A DNA stretch of 64,000 nt from Mangrovimonas cancribranchiae (GTDB lineage Bacteria > Bacteroidota > Bacteroidia > Flavobacteriales > Flavobacteriaceae): the NCBI RefSeq assembly GCF_037126245.1, contig NZ_CP136925.1, positions 2,806,001 to 2,870,000 on the forward strand. The letters are read 5' to 3'. The notes below the pieces were generated by a model. The model worked only from the letters and a program-made list of their open reading frames with translations. It was not told where the DNA came from and did no database searches. The translations under genes were made by a program, and so were the position numbers. This document shows positions 1 through 8,885 of this stretch, in pieces. Position 1 is the first letter of the stretch, and each line of letters starts with the position of its first letter.

Positions 1-2
1 CA

Positions 3-668
3 AAATTCTTTACCATTGCTTTGGGTATTGTCATTTGGATTCTATTTTTAAAGTCGGGCATACACCCAACATTAGCAGGAGTATTATTAGCATTTTCGGT
101 ACCTATCAGACAAAAAATAAACACCCAAGAGTTTATAAACACCTTAGTAAGCATTACCGACAATATTAAACAAGCCTCCATTTTAAACAAACCCATTCTA
201 TCAAAAGAACAAATTCAACAAATAGACGATTTAGAAGATTGGACTTATAAATACCAATCGCCATTACAACAAATTGAACACAACCTTCACGACTGGGTGG
301 CCTACTTTATAATTCCTGTTTTTGCATTTGCCAATGCTGGCGTTATTATTAATAGCTCGGCTCCATTAGCATTTAATCTCGTAACAGCCATCGTGGTTAG
401 TTTGGTTTTAGGTAAAAGTATTGGAATAACACTATTTGTTGTTTTAGCACAAAAAATTAAACTTATTAATATTCCCAATGATATTACTATATGGCACATT
501 ATCGGGGTGTCGTTTTTAGCTGGTATCGGATTCACCATGTCCATATTTATAGCAGGTTTAGCATTTGCTGGCAATCCCATAAATATCGATTCGGCTAAAA
601 TAGGCATCTTAATAGGATCCTTAATTTCGGCTGTTATTGGTTTTCTTATATTAAAATTCAAAAAATAA
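3..668 (+). CDS. nhaA: Na+/H+ antiporter NhaA, C-terminal part (5' truncated by window edge)
   Basis: The reading frame is open from base 3 to the stop, so this is the C-terminal ~221 residues of a larger protein. NhaA exchanges two protons for one sodium ion across the inner membrane and keeps internal pH and sodium in range. The visible part has several long hydrophobic helices and the late NhaA-type stretch 'GIGFTMSIFIAGLAF', preceded by the helix with 'IPVFAFANAGV'. The hydrophilic insert near residues 45-80 of the visible part is the usual central loop. Only 2 nt separate it from hemF, so the two are probably co-transcribed. A sodium antiporter fits a marine organism. The identity is a confident family-level call; the missing N-terminus cannot be checked. 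Confidence 0.9.
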   Translation, partial: KFFTIALGIVIWILFLKSGIHPTLAGVLLAFSVPIRQKINTQEFINTLVSITDNIKQASILNKPILSKEQIQQIDDLEDWTYKYQSPLQQIEHNLHDWVAYFIIPVFAFANAGVIINSSAPLAFNLVTAIVVSLVLGKSIGITLFVVLAQKIKLINIPNDITIWHIIGVSFLAGIGFTMSIFIAGLAFAGNPINIDSAKIGILIGSLISAVIGFLILKFKK

Positions 669-670
669 GC

Positions 671-1573
671 ATGAAAGATTCGTTCTATCAATACATACAA
701 GATTTACAAGACACCATTACTTCAAAATTAGAAAGTATTGATGGTAAAGCGCGATTTGAAGAAGACCTTTGGGAACGCCCAGAAGGCGGTGGCGGACGTA
801 CTCGTGTAATTCAAAACGGTAATGTCTTTGAAAAAGGCGGTGTAAATATCTCAGCCGTTCACGGGAAATTACCAGAAAGTATGCAAACCTATTTTGGTGT
901 AAAAGATGCCGATTTTTTTGCCTGCGGATTAAGCCTAGTTCTTCATCCAAAAAACCCTTTTGTACCAACAGTTCATGCCAATTGGCGCTATTTTGAGATG
1001 TATAACCAACAAGGCGAGATTGTTGATCAGTGGTTTGGTGGCGGACAAGACTTAACACCTTATTATCTTTTTGAAGAAGACGCCAAACACTTTCATAAAG
1101 TTTGTAAAACGGCTTGCGACAAGCACCACACAGAATTTTATAACACTTACAAAAAACGTTGCGACGAGTATTTTTGGAACACGCACCGAAATGAAGCCCG
1201 TGGTATTGGTGGATTGTTTTTCGATTACTGTAAAGCCAAAGACGATTTTTCAATGAAAGATTGGTACAACTTTGTTACCGAAGTAGGCGATAGCTTTTTA
1301 GAAGCCTACACACCTATCGTTGAAAAACGTAAAGACTTACCATATACTGAGGCCAACAGAAATTGGCAAGAAATTCGTCGTGGTCGCTATGTAGAATTTA
1401 ATCTAGTACACGACAAAGGCACCTTATTTGGGTTAAAAACTAACGGACGAATAGAAAGCATTTTAATGAGTTTGCCGCCTTACGTGCAATGGAAATACGA
1501 TCACCAACCAGAAACAGGCAGTGACGAAGAAAAATTAATTAAAGTTTTAAAAAAACCTAAAGATTGGGTTTAA
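671..1573 (+). CDS. hemF: Oxygen-dependent coproporphyrinogen III oxidase
   Basis: The 300-residue protein has the full length of the HemF family, which oxidatively decarboxylates coproporphyrinogen III to protoporphyrinogen IX in the cytoplasm using molecular oxygen. Recognisable family stretches are 'WERPEGGGGRTRV' near residue 35, 'HANWRYFE', 'WFGGGQDLTPYY' and, near the C-terminus, 'GRYVEFNLVHDKGTLFGL' and 'SLPPYVQW'. The ATG at 671 lies 2 nt after the nhaA stop. hemB follows in the same direction after an 83-nt gap holding a hairpin repeat, so two haem-pathway genes are grouped. Use of HemF rather than HemN alone implies aerobic haem synthesis. Confidence 0.97.
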   Translation: MKDSFYQYIQDLQDTITSKLESIDGKARFEEDLWERPEGGGGRTRVIQNGNVFEKGGVNISAVHGKLPESMQTYFGVKDADFFACGLSLVLHPKNPFVPTVHANWRYFEMYNQQGEIVDQWFGGGQDLTPYYLFEEDAKHFHKVCKTACDKHHTEFYNTYKKRCDEYFWNTHRNEARGIGGLFFDYCKAKDDFSMKDWYNFVTEVGDSFLEAYTPIVEKRKDLPYTEANRNWQEIRRGRYVEFNLVHDKGTLFGLKTNGRIESILMSLPPYVQWKYDHQPETGSDEEKLIKVLKKPKDWV

Positions 1574-1593
1574 CTTTGTAATTCAGAAGGTAA

Positions 1594-1641
1594 TAAGGAA
1601 TCTCTTAATTTAAAGATTCTTTGTTTCTCTCAGAATGACAT
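1594..1641. repeat. Dispersed hairpin repeat copy 1 (hemF-hemB gap)
   Basis: This gap carries AGGAATCTCTT at 1596-1606, then an inverted GAATCT/AGATTC pair and the tail 'tctcagaatgaca'. The same AGGAATCTCTT core and a 'tgaca' end recur at 45997-46007 and about 46060. It is therefore one member of an interspersed repeat family in this genome. It carries no credible gene. Confidence 0.65.
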
Positions 1642-1656
1642 TTAAAAAAATAGAAA

Positions 1657-2646
1657 ATGTATCCACTACAACGACATAGACGATTAAGACAAAACAGCGT
1701 CATAAGAAGTCTGGTAAGAGAAACCATCATTTCACCTAACGACTTTTTAGTACCACTTTTTGTGGTTGAAGGCAAAGGCGTAAAAGAAGAAATTGCCTCC
1801 ATGCCTAATTACTTTAGATATAGTTTAGATTTATTAGAAAAAGAAGTAAAAGAACTCTGGCAGCTAGGTTTAAAATCGGTGCTATTATTTGTAAAAGTCC
1901 CCGACAATCTTAAAGACAATGCTGGCACCGAAGCCTTAAATCCTAACGGATTAATGCAACGCGCCATAAAAACCGTAAAAAATGTTTGCCCAGAAATGTT
2001 GGTAATGACTGATGTTGCCATGGATCCATACTCCAGTTTTGGGCACGATGGCGTGGTGGCTAATGGACAAATTTTAAACGACGACACAACAGCAATTCTA
2101 TCAGAAATGGCATTAAGTCACGCCAAAGCTGGCGCCGATTTTGTAGCGCCAAGCGATATGATGGACGGCCGCATTTTTGAAATGCGAAGCCTCCTTGAAG
2201 ATGAAGGTTTTTATAACACAGGTATTATGAGTTATTCGGCTAAATATGCCTCAGCATTTTACGGCCCATTTCGTGATGCCTTGGATTCGGCGCCAGTAGA
2301 TATACAAGACATTCCAAAAAACAAAAAAACCTATCAAATGGATCCTGCCAATCGCCTGGAGGCCATTAAGGAAACCCAAACCGATATTGCCGAAGGTGCC
2401 GATATTGTTATGGTAAAACCGGGGTTATGTTATCTAGATATTGTTCGCGATATTAAAAACGTTGTCGATATTCCTGTTGCTGTATATCAAGTTTCAGGCG
2501 AATATGCTATGCTTAAAGCGGCTGCCGAAAAAGGCTGGTTAGACCACGATGCTGTTATGATGGAACAAATTACGGCCATAAAACGTGCTGGAGCCAATAT
2601 TATAGCAAGTTATTTTGCTAAAGACGTTGTAAAATTGATTTCGTAA
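1657..2646 (+). CDS. hemB: Porphobilinogen synthase (delta-aminolevulinate dehydratase)
   Basis: The 329-residue enzyme condenses two 5-aminolevulinate molecules to porphobilinogen, an early cytoplasmic step of haem synthesis. Both catalytic lysine regions are present: 'SYSAKYASAFYGPFRDA' and the Schiff-base site 'MVKPG'. The metal-site region reads 'DVAMDPYSSFGHDG', without the cysteine triad of zinc enzymes. By family knowledge this predicts the magnesium-type, plant-like class. The start MYPLQRHRRLR is the usual family start. It follows hemF after a hairpin repeat and precedes a CNNM-type gene by 29 nt. Identity is secure; the metal preference is inferred. Confidence 0.97.
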   Translation: MYPLQRHRRLRQNSVIRSLVRETIISPNDFLVPLFVVEGKGVKEEIASMPNYFRYSLDLLEKEVKELWQLGLKSVLLFVKVPDNLKDNAGTEALNPNGLMQRAIKTVKNVCPEMLVMTDVAMDPYSSFGHDGVVANGQILNDDTTAILSEMALSHAKAGADFVAPSDMMDGRIFEMRSLLEDEGFYNTGIMSYSAKYASAFYGPFRDALDSAPVDIQDIPKNKKTYQMDPANRLEAIKETQTDIAEGADIVMVKPGLCYLDIVRDIKNVVDIPVAVYQVSGEYAMLKAAAEKGWLDHDAVMMEQITAIKRAGANIIASYFAKDVVKLIS

Positions 2647-2675
2647 CTTCGCATTAATCAAACTAAAACACAATA

Positions 2676-3803
2676 ATGGGTTTACTCATTTTTTACGCAC
2701 TTATTTCTATTTTCTTTTCGTTTTTATGCTCCATTTTGGAGGCTGTTTTGCTAAGCATTACACCAACGTTTATTTCACTAAAAGAAAAAGAAGGCAAAGC
2801 TTATGCCGAAACACTTAAGCAATTAAAAACCGATGTCGACAAACCACTTATCGCCATATTAACACTTAATACCATTGCGCACACCGTTGGTGCTATTTTG
2901 GTTGGTGTGCAAGCTAAAGTTGCTTATGCCGAACTTTATGGAACCACAACACGCAAAATTTTTGGGGTAACGTTTACCGAAGATATTATGGTTGGTGTAG
3001 TTTCTACCATTATGACGATTTTAATATTAGTTGCATCAGAAATTATCCCAAAAACCATTGGTGCCACCTATTGGAAAAAATTATCCAATTTTACATCCAA
3101 AGCCCTAACTATAATGATTTGGCCTCTTCGTGTTACAGGTATTTTATGGCTACTACAACTTACCACAAAACTTATTGGTGGTAAAGGACATCACGGAAGT
3201 GTCTTAAGTCGTGAAGATTTTCACGCCATGACCGATTTGGCCGAGGAAAAAGGCGTATTCTTAGAGTCTGAAAGTAAGGTTATTAAAAACATGCTTACGT
3301 TTAAAGATGTACAAGCTAAAGATATCATGACGCCGCGAACGGTGATGAAAATTGAAGATGAAGAAATGACTATCGAGGCATTTTTCAAAAAAAATTCCAA
3401 TATTAGGTTTTCGAGAATTCCTGTTTACAAAGACGATTCCGATAACATTTCTGGTTTAGTTTTAAAAGACGAGATTTTTAAAGAAATGGCTTTTGGAAAT
3501 GGTGATAAAAAACTTACTGAAATAAAACGAAACATTATCATCATAAATCGCACAATGCCTATTCCAAGATTGTTTGAACAATTAGTAGAAAGCAAAAACC
3601 ATATGGCTTTAGTTGTTGACGAATACGGCTCAGTAAGTGGTTTAGTAACGATGGAAGATGTTATTGAAACACTACTTGGGATGGAAATTATGGACGAAAG
3701 CGATAACATTCCCGATTTGCAGCTATTGGCTAGACGTAGTTGGGAAACACGTGCCAAGCGCTTAGGCTTAATAGACGATGAAAGTGAAACCCCAGAAAAT
3801 TAA
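2676..3803 (+). CDS. CNNM (DUF21) / CBS-domain membrane protein, HlyC-CorC type
   Basis: The 375-residue protein begins with a DUF21/CNNM transmembrane region of about four helices (residues ~1-160, including 'VASEIIPKTIGATYWK'). A CBS pair follows, starting around 'VQAKDIMTPRTVM' and including 'HMALVVDEYGSVSGLVTMEDVIETLLG'. The family acts in magnesium/cobalt or other divalent-cation homeostasis, often called hemolysin-like for historical reasons. The C-terminal CorC/HlyC transporter-associated domain is missing: the protein ends ~40 residues after the second CBS motif. Its last base overlaps the start codon of the next gene by 1 nt, so translational coupling is likely. The transported ion is unknown. 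Confidence 0.9.
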   Translation: MGLLIFYALISIFFSFLCSILEAVLLSITPTFISLKEKEGKAYAETLKQLKTDVDKPLIAILTLNTIAHTVGAILVGVQAKVAYAELYGTTTRKIFGVTFTEDIMVGVVSTIMTILILVASEIIPKTIGATYWKKLSNFTSKALTIMIWPLRVTGILWLLQLTTKLIGGKGHHGSVLSREDFHAMTDLAEEKGVFLESESKVIKNMLTFKDVQAKDIMTPRTVMKIEDEEMTIEAFFKKNSNIRFSRIPVYKDDSDNISGLVLKDEIFKEMAFGNGDKKLTEIKRNIIIINRTMPIPRLFEQLVESKNHMALVVDEYGSVSGLVTMEDVIETLLGMEIMDESDNIPDLQLLARRSWETRAKRLGLIDDESETPEN

Positions 3804-4276
3804 TGGAATCGTGCATCATCAACACACCCTTGGGATATACCAAAATTAGTGGCGATAACAATGGCATCAATGCAATCACTGTTTTAAATACCGAAGAACA
3901 AGAAACCGATATTATTCCTGGGATATTGCAGGATTGTGTTTACCAACTACAAGAATATTTTGAAGGCAAACGACAAAACTTCAGTTTAAAACTCAATCCG
4001 CAAGGCACCAATTTTCAAAAAACAGTTTGGGATGCTTTAGCTGAAATTCCCTACGGAAAAACGACCTCTTATCTCAAATTGTCTCGAGAATTAGGTGATG
4101 AAAAAGCCATTCGCGCTGTTGCTAACGCTAATGGTAAAAACCCTATTTGGATTGTAATTCCTTGCCATCGTGTTATTGGAAGCGATGGCAGTTTAACAGG
4201 TTATGCTGGTGGACTTCACAGAAAAAAATGGTTGCTAGAGCACGAAAGTCCATACAAGCAACAAACATTATTTTAG
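3803..4276 (+). CDS. ogt: Methylated-DNA--protein-cysteine S-methyltransferase
   Basis: The 157-residue protein is a suicide repair enzyme that moves the alkyl group of O6-alkylguanine to its own cysteine. The acceptor motif 'IPCHRVI' is present, followed by 'GYAGGLHRKKWLLEHE', which is characteristic of the family. The helix-turn-helix DNA-binding part 'VWDALAEIPYGKTTSYLKL' precedes it. Length fits the single-domain Ogt/MGMT form without an Ada regulatory domain. ATG at 3803 shares one base with the preceding stop codon. Assignment to the family is secure; ogt rather than another symbol is a convention. Confidence 0.95.
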   Translation: MESCIINTPLGYTKISGDNNGINAITVLNTEEQETDIIPGILQDCVYQLQEYFEGKRQNFSLKLNPQGTNFQKTVWDALAEIPYGKTTSYLKLSRELGDEKAIRAVANANGKNPIWIVIPCHRVIGSDGSLTGYAGGLHRKKWLLEHESPYKQQTLF

Positions 4277-4283
4277 TTTTTAC

Positions 4284-4307
4284 TATCTTTAGTTTTTTCA
4301 AACTAAA
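4284..4307 (+). promoter_or_regulatory. Candidate -7 box with overlapping dyad upstream of the serine hydrolase
   Basis: TATCTTTA (4284-4291) resembles the TAnnTTTG box with a final A. A perfect 8-bp inverted repeat, TTTAGTTT (4288-4295) and AAACTAAA (4300-4307), starts inside the box. The transcript would begin within or beside a hairpin six bases before the ATG at 4314. A similar arrangement occurs at 31979-32006. Confidence 0.4.
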
Positions 4308-4313
4308 AACCGA

Positions 4314-5471
4314 ATGAAATACTTAAAAAAACTCGTAAAATGGGTGGCTATCCTATTGGCATTACTTATTGTTGTTCTTTATATTACTGATACAGATTAT
4401 CTTATAAAAGCTGTTAGAACCATCTATTTAAATGGCCATACAACAGCTTACCTCGAAGACTATAAGCATTTTGACAACAAACCGCTTGAGGTTGGCACAC
4501 CTCAACCTTGGCCAAATCATAAAGATTACAACACAGTAAAAGTTACCAAAAAACTACAGCAAACCAATACAAATTTAGGCACCATAGCCTACGTTATCAT
4601 TAAAAATGATAGTGTTTGGTTTGAAAAATATTACGATGGTTTTGATGAAAACTCAAAATCCAACTCATTTTCTATGGCTAAGAGTTATGTCTCGGCCATG
4701 CTAGGAAAAGCCATAATGGAAGGCCATATAGAAAGTCTAGATCAACCTGTTTGTGATTTTATCCCTGAATTTTGCGAAGGAAAAGCCGCAAAGATGACTG
4801 TTGGCGATTTATCTAGCATGTCGTCAGGCACCAATTGGGACGAACGTTACTATTCGCCTTTTTCTATCACCACAAGAGCTTATTTTGACGATGACTTAAC
4901 AAAAGTTATGACCGGATTAAAAGTGGTAAACGAACCTGGACAAGCCTTTAAATATGCCAGTGGCGACACCCAAATGTTGGCTATTGTTATAGAACGCGCC
5001 ACTGGGAAAAACCTGTATGATTATCTTACCGAAAGTTTCTGGAAACCTATGGGTAGCGAAAATCAAGCTTTGTGGCAGCTAGATAGTGAAGATCATGATT
5101 TAGTGAAGGCCTACTGCTGTATTGCGAGTAACGCTAAAGATTTTGCGCGTATGGGAAAACTTTACAAAGACCATGGTAAATGGAATGGCAAGCAATTATT
5201 AGATTCTTCTTTTATAGCTAGGTCCATTACACCACGTTTTAAAGAAAGCCCACAGTATGGTTATGGCTGGTGGTTACGTAAAATGGGGGACAAATCTTTC
5301 TTTATGATGCGTGGTCATTTAGGGCAATATGTTATTGTAGAACCTAACGATAATGTTATTATAGTACGTTTAGGACACTCTAAAGGTGCTGGCGATGCCG
5401 TAGCAACTTTTACACCAGATATTACAACTTATATTGAAGAAGCCTATAAAATGCTAGGAGATGATTTCTAA
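4314..5471 (+). CDS. Serine hydrolase of the class C beta-lactamase / esterase superfamily
   Basis: The 385-residue protein has one N-terminal membrane helix (residues ~8-24) acting as signal anchor, then a periplasmic beta-lactamase-fold domain. The catalytic SxxK motif is 'SMAK' (Ser120, Lys123). The second motif is 'YASGD', and 'HLGQ' takes the place of the KTG-like HxG. These are typical of esterase-like or peptidase-like family members rather than of proven antibiotic-degrading enzymes, so substrate and resistance role are unknown. The 3' end overlaps the next gene by 11 nt. A promoter candidate with a dyad sits just before the start. Confidence 0.85.
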   Translation: MKYLKKLVKWVAILLALLIVVLYITDTDYLIKAVRTIYLNGHTTAYLEDYKHFDNKPLEVGTPQPWPNHKDYNTVKVTKKLQQTNTNLGTIAYVIIKNDSVWFEKYYDGFDENSKSNSFSMAKSYVSAMLGKAIMEGHIESLDQPVCDFIPEFCEGKAAKMTVGDLSSMSSGTNWDERYYSPFSITTRAYFDDDLTKVMTGLKVVNEPGQAFKYASGDTQMLAIVIERATGKNLYDYLTESFWKPMGSENQALWQLDSEDHDLVKAYCCIASNAKDFARMGKLYKDHGKWNGKQLLDSSFIARSITPRFKESPQYGYGWWLRKMGDKSFFMMRGHLGQYVIVEPNDNVIIVRLGHSKGAGDAVATFTPDITTYIEEAYKMLGDDF

Positions 5472-6174
5472 ACTTAACTTAGAAAACATATTATTTTTAG
5501 ATATTGAAACCGTTCCTGAAACAGCACAATTTTCCGATTTAGACGAAACCAAACAACAACTTTGGGAAACCAAATCGCAATACCAACGTAAAGACGATTA
5601 CACTGCCGAAGAGTTTTACGAACGAGCTGGTATTTGGGCCGAATTTGGAAAAATAGTCTGTATTTCGGTGGGCTACTTTAACATTACAAACGATGTAAGA
5701 GCCTTTAGAGTGACGTCGTTTTTTGGCGATGAAGTCAAAATTTTAAAGGATTTTAAAAATCTCCTAATTTCACATTTCAGCAAAGCCAAACACTTATTAT
5801 GTGCTCATAATGGTAAGGAATTCGATTTTCCTTACATAGCCAGACGCATGGTTATTCATAACATAGAATTACCCTACAAACTAAACTTATTTGGCAAAAA
5901 ACCTTGGGAAGTTCCCCATTTAGATACTTTAGAACTATGGAAGTTTGGCGACTATAAAAATTATACATCGCTAAAATTATTAACTAATGTTTTAGGCGTT
6001 CCATCACCAAAAGATGATATAGATGGGAGTGAAGTTTATCAAGTATATTACGAAGAACAAGATGTTGATAGAATTGTTCAATATTGTGAAAAAGACACCA
6101 TAGCTGTAGCGCAAATTTTATTACGTTTACGCGGTGACGAATTGTTACATGACAATGAAATTATTCATATATAA
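5461..6174 (+). CDS. Predicted 3'-5' exonuclease, DNA polymerase B exonuclease-like
   Basis: The 237-residue protein starts near 'NILFLDIETVPE', the ExoI DxE motif of DEDD-family exonucleases. Later it shows 'CAHNGKEFDFPYIARR', an ExoII-like NxxxFDxP, and 'CEKDTIAVAQILLRL', carrying the last acidic residue. This is the stand-alone exonuclease family resembling the proofreading domain of family B polymerases (DNA_pol_B_exo2), probably a cytoplasmic DNA or RNA trimming enzyme. No polymerase domain is attached. It overlaps the serine hydrolase gene by 11 nt and abuts the ABC ATPase start with no gap. The physiological substrate is unknown. Confidence 0.85.
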   Translation: MISKLNLENILFLDIETVPETAQFSDLDETKQQLWETKSQYQRKDDYTAEEFYERAGIWAEFGKIVCISVGYFNITNDVRAFRVTSFFGDEVKILKDFKNLLISHFSKAKHLLCAHNGKEFDFPYIARRMVIHNIELPYKLNLFGKKPWEVPHLDTLELWKFGDYKNYTSLKLLTNVLGVPSPKDDIDGSEVYQVYYEEQDVDRIVQYCEKDTIAVAQILLRLRGDELLHDNEIIHI

Positions 6175-7866
6175 ATGAGTTCAAATCCTATTCTCACTGT
6201 AGAAAACCTAACCATTTCGTTTACTTCTCAAAAACAAGAAAACGAAGTTATTCATGGAATCTCATACCAACTTTTTTCTAATGAGATTTTAGGTATTGTT
6301 GGAGAATCCGGCTCGGGAAAATCTATTTCTTCATTGGCTATTATGGGATTGTTACCAAAAAAAGTTTCTAAAATTACCCATGGCCGTATTACCTTTCTTA
6401 ACAAAGAACTTATTGGTTTAACTAATAAAGAATTACAACATGTAAGAGGGCATGAAATTGCTATGATTTTTCAAGAACCCATGAGTTCTTTAAACCCTAC
6501 AATGACCTGTGGTAAACAGGTTGAAGAAATACTATTACAACATACAAACTTAAATAAACAAGAAGCCAAGGAGGAAACCTTAACGCTTTTTGATAAAGTT
6601 AAACTACCACAGTCCAATCGTGTTTATAAGGCCTATCCACACGAAATTTCTGGCGGACAAAAGCAACGCGTTATGATTGCTATGGCCATTGCCTGCAAAC
6701 CTAAAATATTAATTGCAGACGAACCCACAACAGCTCTGGATGTTACAGTACAAAAAGATATTATTCAGTTATTAAAAAGTTTACAAGAAGACACTAAAAT
6801 GAGTATCATTTTTATCTCTCACGACTTGTCTTTAGTATCTGAAATAGCTAACAGAGTGCTAGTAATGTATCAAGGCAATATTGTTGAACAAGGTGATAAA
6901 ACAAGCATTTTTAAATCACCAAAACACAAATACACCAAAGCTTTAATCGCTTCTAAACCATCGTTAAGTGTACGGTTTAAGCGGTTACCCACCATTAAAG
7001 ATGTGTTAAATAATACCGTAAACAAAGCTATTATTAGCAAAGAAGAACGCGAAAAAAAACAGGCTTCTTTATATAGTAAACAACCATTATTAGAAGTATT
7101 TAATCTTGAAAAAACCTATTTCTCAAAGTCGGGTTGGTTTTCAAAAAAGGAAGGGTTTAAGGCTGTTAACAATGTAAGCTTTAAGGTTTATGAAGGTGAA
7201 ACGTTAGGTCTTGTAGGCGAATCTGGTTGTGGAAAATCTACATTATCCAATGCTATTCTATTATTAGACAAAGCCACCAAGGGTAATATTATATATAAAG
7301 GAAAAGATATTACCAACTTAACACCAAAAGATGAACGTAAACTACGTAAGGATATACAAATTATTTTTCAAGATCCATTTGCATCTTTAAACCCAAGAAT
7401 TCCTGTAGGAAAAGCTATTATGGAACCCATGGAAGTTCATAAAATAGGGACCTCAACAAAAGACAGAAAACAACGTGTATTAGAACTATTAGAACGTGTT
7501 GGACTCTCTAAAGACGACTTTAATAAATACCCTCATGAATTTTCTGGTGGGCAACGCCAACGTATTGGTATTGCAAGAACAATTGCTTTACAACCCGAGC
7601 TAATTATTTGTGACGAATCGGTCTCTGCTTTAGATATTTCTGTTCAGGCACAAGTATTAAATTTGTTGAATGAATTAAAAGAAAATTATAACTTCACTTA
7701 TATTTTCATTTCCCACGATTTATCGGTAGTAAAATATATGTCCGATCAATTACTTGTTATGAATCAGGGTAAGATTGAAGACATTGGTGATGCTGACGAC
7801 ATCTACAACAGCCCTAAAACAGTCTATACCAAAAAATTAATTCATGCTATTCCAAAAGGATTATAG
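6175..7866 (+). CDS. Oligopeptide/dipeptide ABC transporter ATP-binding protein, fused tandem ATPases
   Basis: The 563-residue cytoplasmic protein contains two ABC ATPase domains in tandem, like a DppD-DppF or YejF-type fusion. The first has Walker A 'GESGSGKS', Q-loop '[13 protein letters not shown]', signature 'SGGQKQR' and Walker B '[12 protein letters not shown]'. The second has 'GESGCGKS', '[11 protein letters not shown]', 'SGGQRQR' and '[12 protein letters not shown]'. It would energise import of peptides or related small molecules. No permease or binding protein lies beside it in the window, so its partners are elsewhere. In the second Walker B the usual Pro is Ser (DES instead of DEP). 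It is last in the co-directional run that starts at nhaA. Confidence 0.93.
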   Translation: MSSNPILTVENLTISFTSQKQENEVIHGISYQLFSNEILGIVGESGSGKSISSLAIMGLLPKKVSKITHGRITFLNKELIGLTNKELQHVRGHEIAMIFQEPMSSLNPTMTCGKQVEEILLQHTNLNKQEAKEETLTLFDKVKLPQSNRVYKAYPHEISGGQKQRVMIAMAIACKPKILIADEPTTALDVTVQKDIIQLLKSLQEDTKMSIIFISHDLSLVSEIANRVLVMYQGNIVEQGDKTSIFKSPKHKYTKALIASKPSLSVRFKRLPTIKDVLNNTVNKAIISKEEREKKQASLYSKQPLLEVFNLEKTYFSKSGWFSKKEGFKAVNNVSFKVYEGETLGLVGESGCGKSTLSNAILLLDKATKGNIIYKGKDITNLTPKDERKLRKDIQIIFQDPFASLNPRIPVGKAIMEPMEVHKIGTSTKDRKQRVLELLERVGLSKDDFNKYPHEFSGGQRQRIGIARTIALQPELIICDESVSALDISVQAQVLNLLNELKENYNFTYIFISHDLSVVKYMSDQLLVMNQGKIEDIGDADDIYNSPKTVYTKKLIHAIPKGL

Positions 7867-7963
7867 CATAAATACTTTTCTAGTTAACTTAAAAACGTTT
7901 CTTAAAAATTTTAATGAATTTTGAATGCTCGTAAAAAATTTGCTTTCAAAAAAAGTAGGTTTT

Positions 7964-8075
7964 GGTAGATTTGGGGCAACATGGTTCATAAGTAAAAATT
8001 CATGGTGGATTTAGGGCAAAAATCATAAATTTAAGTTTATGATAGATTTGGTTTAATTAGTTTGATTTGGGATTA
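7964..8075. repeat. Array of four imperfect ~16-bp direct repeats
   Basis: GGTAGATTTGGGGCAA (7964-7979) is followed at 40-nt spacing by GGTGGATTTAGGGCAA (8004-8019), with 2 differences. Weaker copies are TGATAGATTTGGTTT (8040-8054) and TTTGATTTGGGATTA (8061-8075). Regularly spaced, degrading copies resemble multiple transposase-binding repeats at the end of an IS21-like element. No transposase is present, so this is only a hypothesis. Confidence 0.5.
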
Positions 8076-8181
8076 CTAATATGACAAACTTTTTAAAATT
8101 ATCAGCTAAAAAGCATTAAAAATCGATGAAACGCATGTTTTTTTAACATTTTAAATGTAATAATAAACTTTTTCCCACAAA

Positions 8182-8206
8182 AAAGCCACTTCAATGAAGT
8201 GGCTTT
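8182..8206. terminator. Bidirectional rho-independent terminator
   Basis: AAAGCCACTTCA (8182-8193) and TGAAGTGGCTTT (8195-8206) form a perfect inverted repeat. It is flanked by A-rich sequence on one side and a T-run on the other, so it can act in both directions between the convergent genes. Confidence 0.9.
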
Positions 8207-8226
8207 TTAATATGTTATAGGTCTTA

Positions 8227-8883
8227 TTATAGTTTCATTTCAGGGATATCGCCATTTACAATAAGTGTGCCTTCGGTAGCCGCTTGTATCTCTTCAACAG
8301 AAACTCCTGGAGCACGTTCTAGTAAGTGGAATGCATTGTCTTTTATTTCTATAACCGCTAAGTTTGTTACAATTTTAGTGACGCAACCTACCCCTGTAAG
8401 AGGTAAACTACAGCTTTTAAGCAGTTTGGATTCGCCACGTTTATTAGTATGCATCATAGCAACAATAATGTTTTCGGCACTAGCTACAAGGTCCATAGCG
8501 CCGCCCATACCTTTCACCATTTTTCCAGGAATTTTCCAATTGGCGATATCACCATTTTCAGCGACTTCCATAGCTCCAAGAATAGTTAAATCTACATGTT
8601 TTCCTCTAATCATAGAGAAACTCATAGACGAATCGAAAAAACTCGCGCCTGGTAATGCTGTTATGGTTTGTTTTCCTGCGTTTATTAAATCGGCATCTTC
8701 GTCACCTTCAAAAGGAAATGGTCCCATACCAAGAACGCCATTTTCGCTTTGAAACTCTACTTCTATATCATCGCGCACAAAATTGGCTACCAAAGTTGGT
8801 ATACCTATTCCAAGATTAACATAAAAGCCATCTTTTACTTCTTTAGCAATACGTTTTGCTATTCCGTTTTTATCTAGTGCCAT
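8227..8883 (-). CDS. scoB: 3-oxoacid CoA-transferase subunit B
   Basis: The 218-residue protein is the catalytic (beta) subunit of a two-subunit CoA-transferase moving CoA from succinyl-CoA to acetoacetate, or between other short acids. It carries 'GLGIPTLVANFV' near the N-terminus and 'SENGVLGMGPFP', which holds the catalytic glutamate that forms the acyl-CoA anhydride. 'GGAMDLV' and the end 'ERAPGVSVEEI' are also family-typical. It lies 2 nt downstream of subunit A on the same strand, giving the standard scoAB order. Which acid pair is used cannot be decided from sequence; atoA is an alternative name. Confidence 0.93.
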   Translation of the reverse strand: MALDKNGIAKRIAKEVKDGFYVNLGIGIPTLVANFVRDDIEVEFQSENGVLGMGPFPFEGDEDADLINAGKQTITALPGASFFDSSMSFSMIRGKHVDLTILGAMEVAENGDIANWKIPGKMVKGMGGAMDLVASAENIIVAMMHTNKRGESKLLKSCSLPLTGVGCVTKIVTNLAVIEIKDNAFHLLERAPGVSVEEIQAATEGTLIVNGDIPEMKL

Positions 8884-8885
8884 AA

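Larger units (their letters stand above)
7867..8226. other. 360-nt convergent intergenic region: imperfect repeats and a shared terminator
   Basis: No protein gene is supported here. The stretch holds an array of imperfect direct repeats (7964-8075) and one strong hairpin (8182-8206) separating the convergent ABC ATPase and CoA-transferase genes. A 12-codon ATG frame at 8081 and a 15-codon minus-strand frame are too short and featureless to call. Confidence 0.7.

Noticed and set aside
717-1253. Long minus-strand frame inside hemF
   Set aside because: Antisense shadow of a well-conserved coding gene; composition and sequence show no domain.
1605-1802. Minus-strand frame across the hemF-hemB gap ending CHSERNKESLN
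   Set aside because: It reads through a dispersed repeat and antisense to hemB; the peptide is a by-product of the repeat.
4314-5471. Calling the serine hydrolase an antibiotic-resistance beta-lactamase
   Set aside because: Motifs only place it in the broad superfamily with esterases and peptidases; an HxG motif replaces KTG and it is membrane-anchored.
8081-8119. 12-codon plus-strand ATG frame (MTNFLKLSAKKH)
   Set aside because: Too short, no leader, no terminator of its own and no signal-like features; chance frame.
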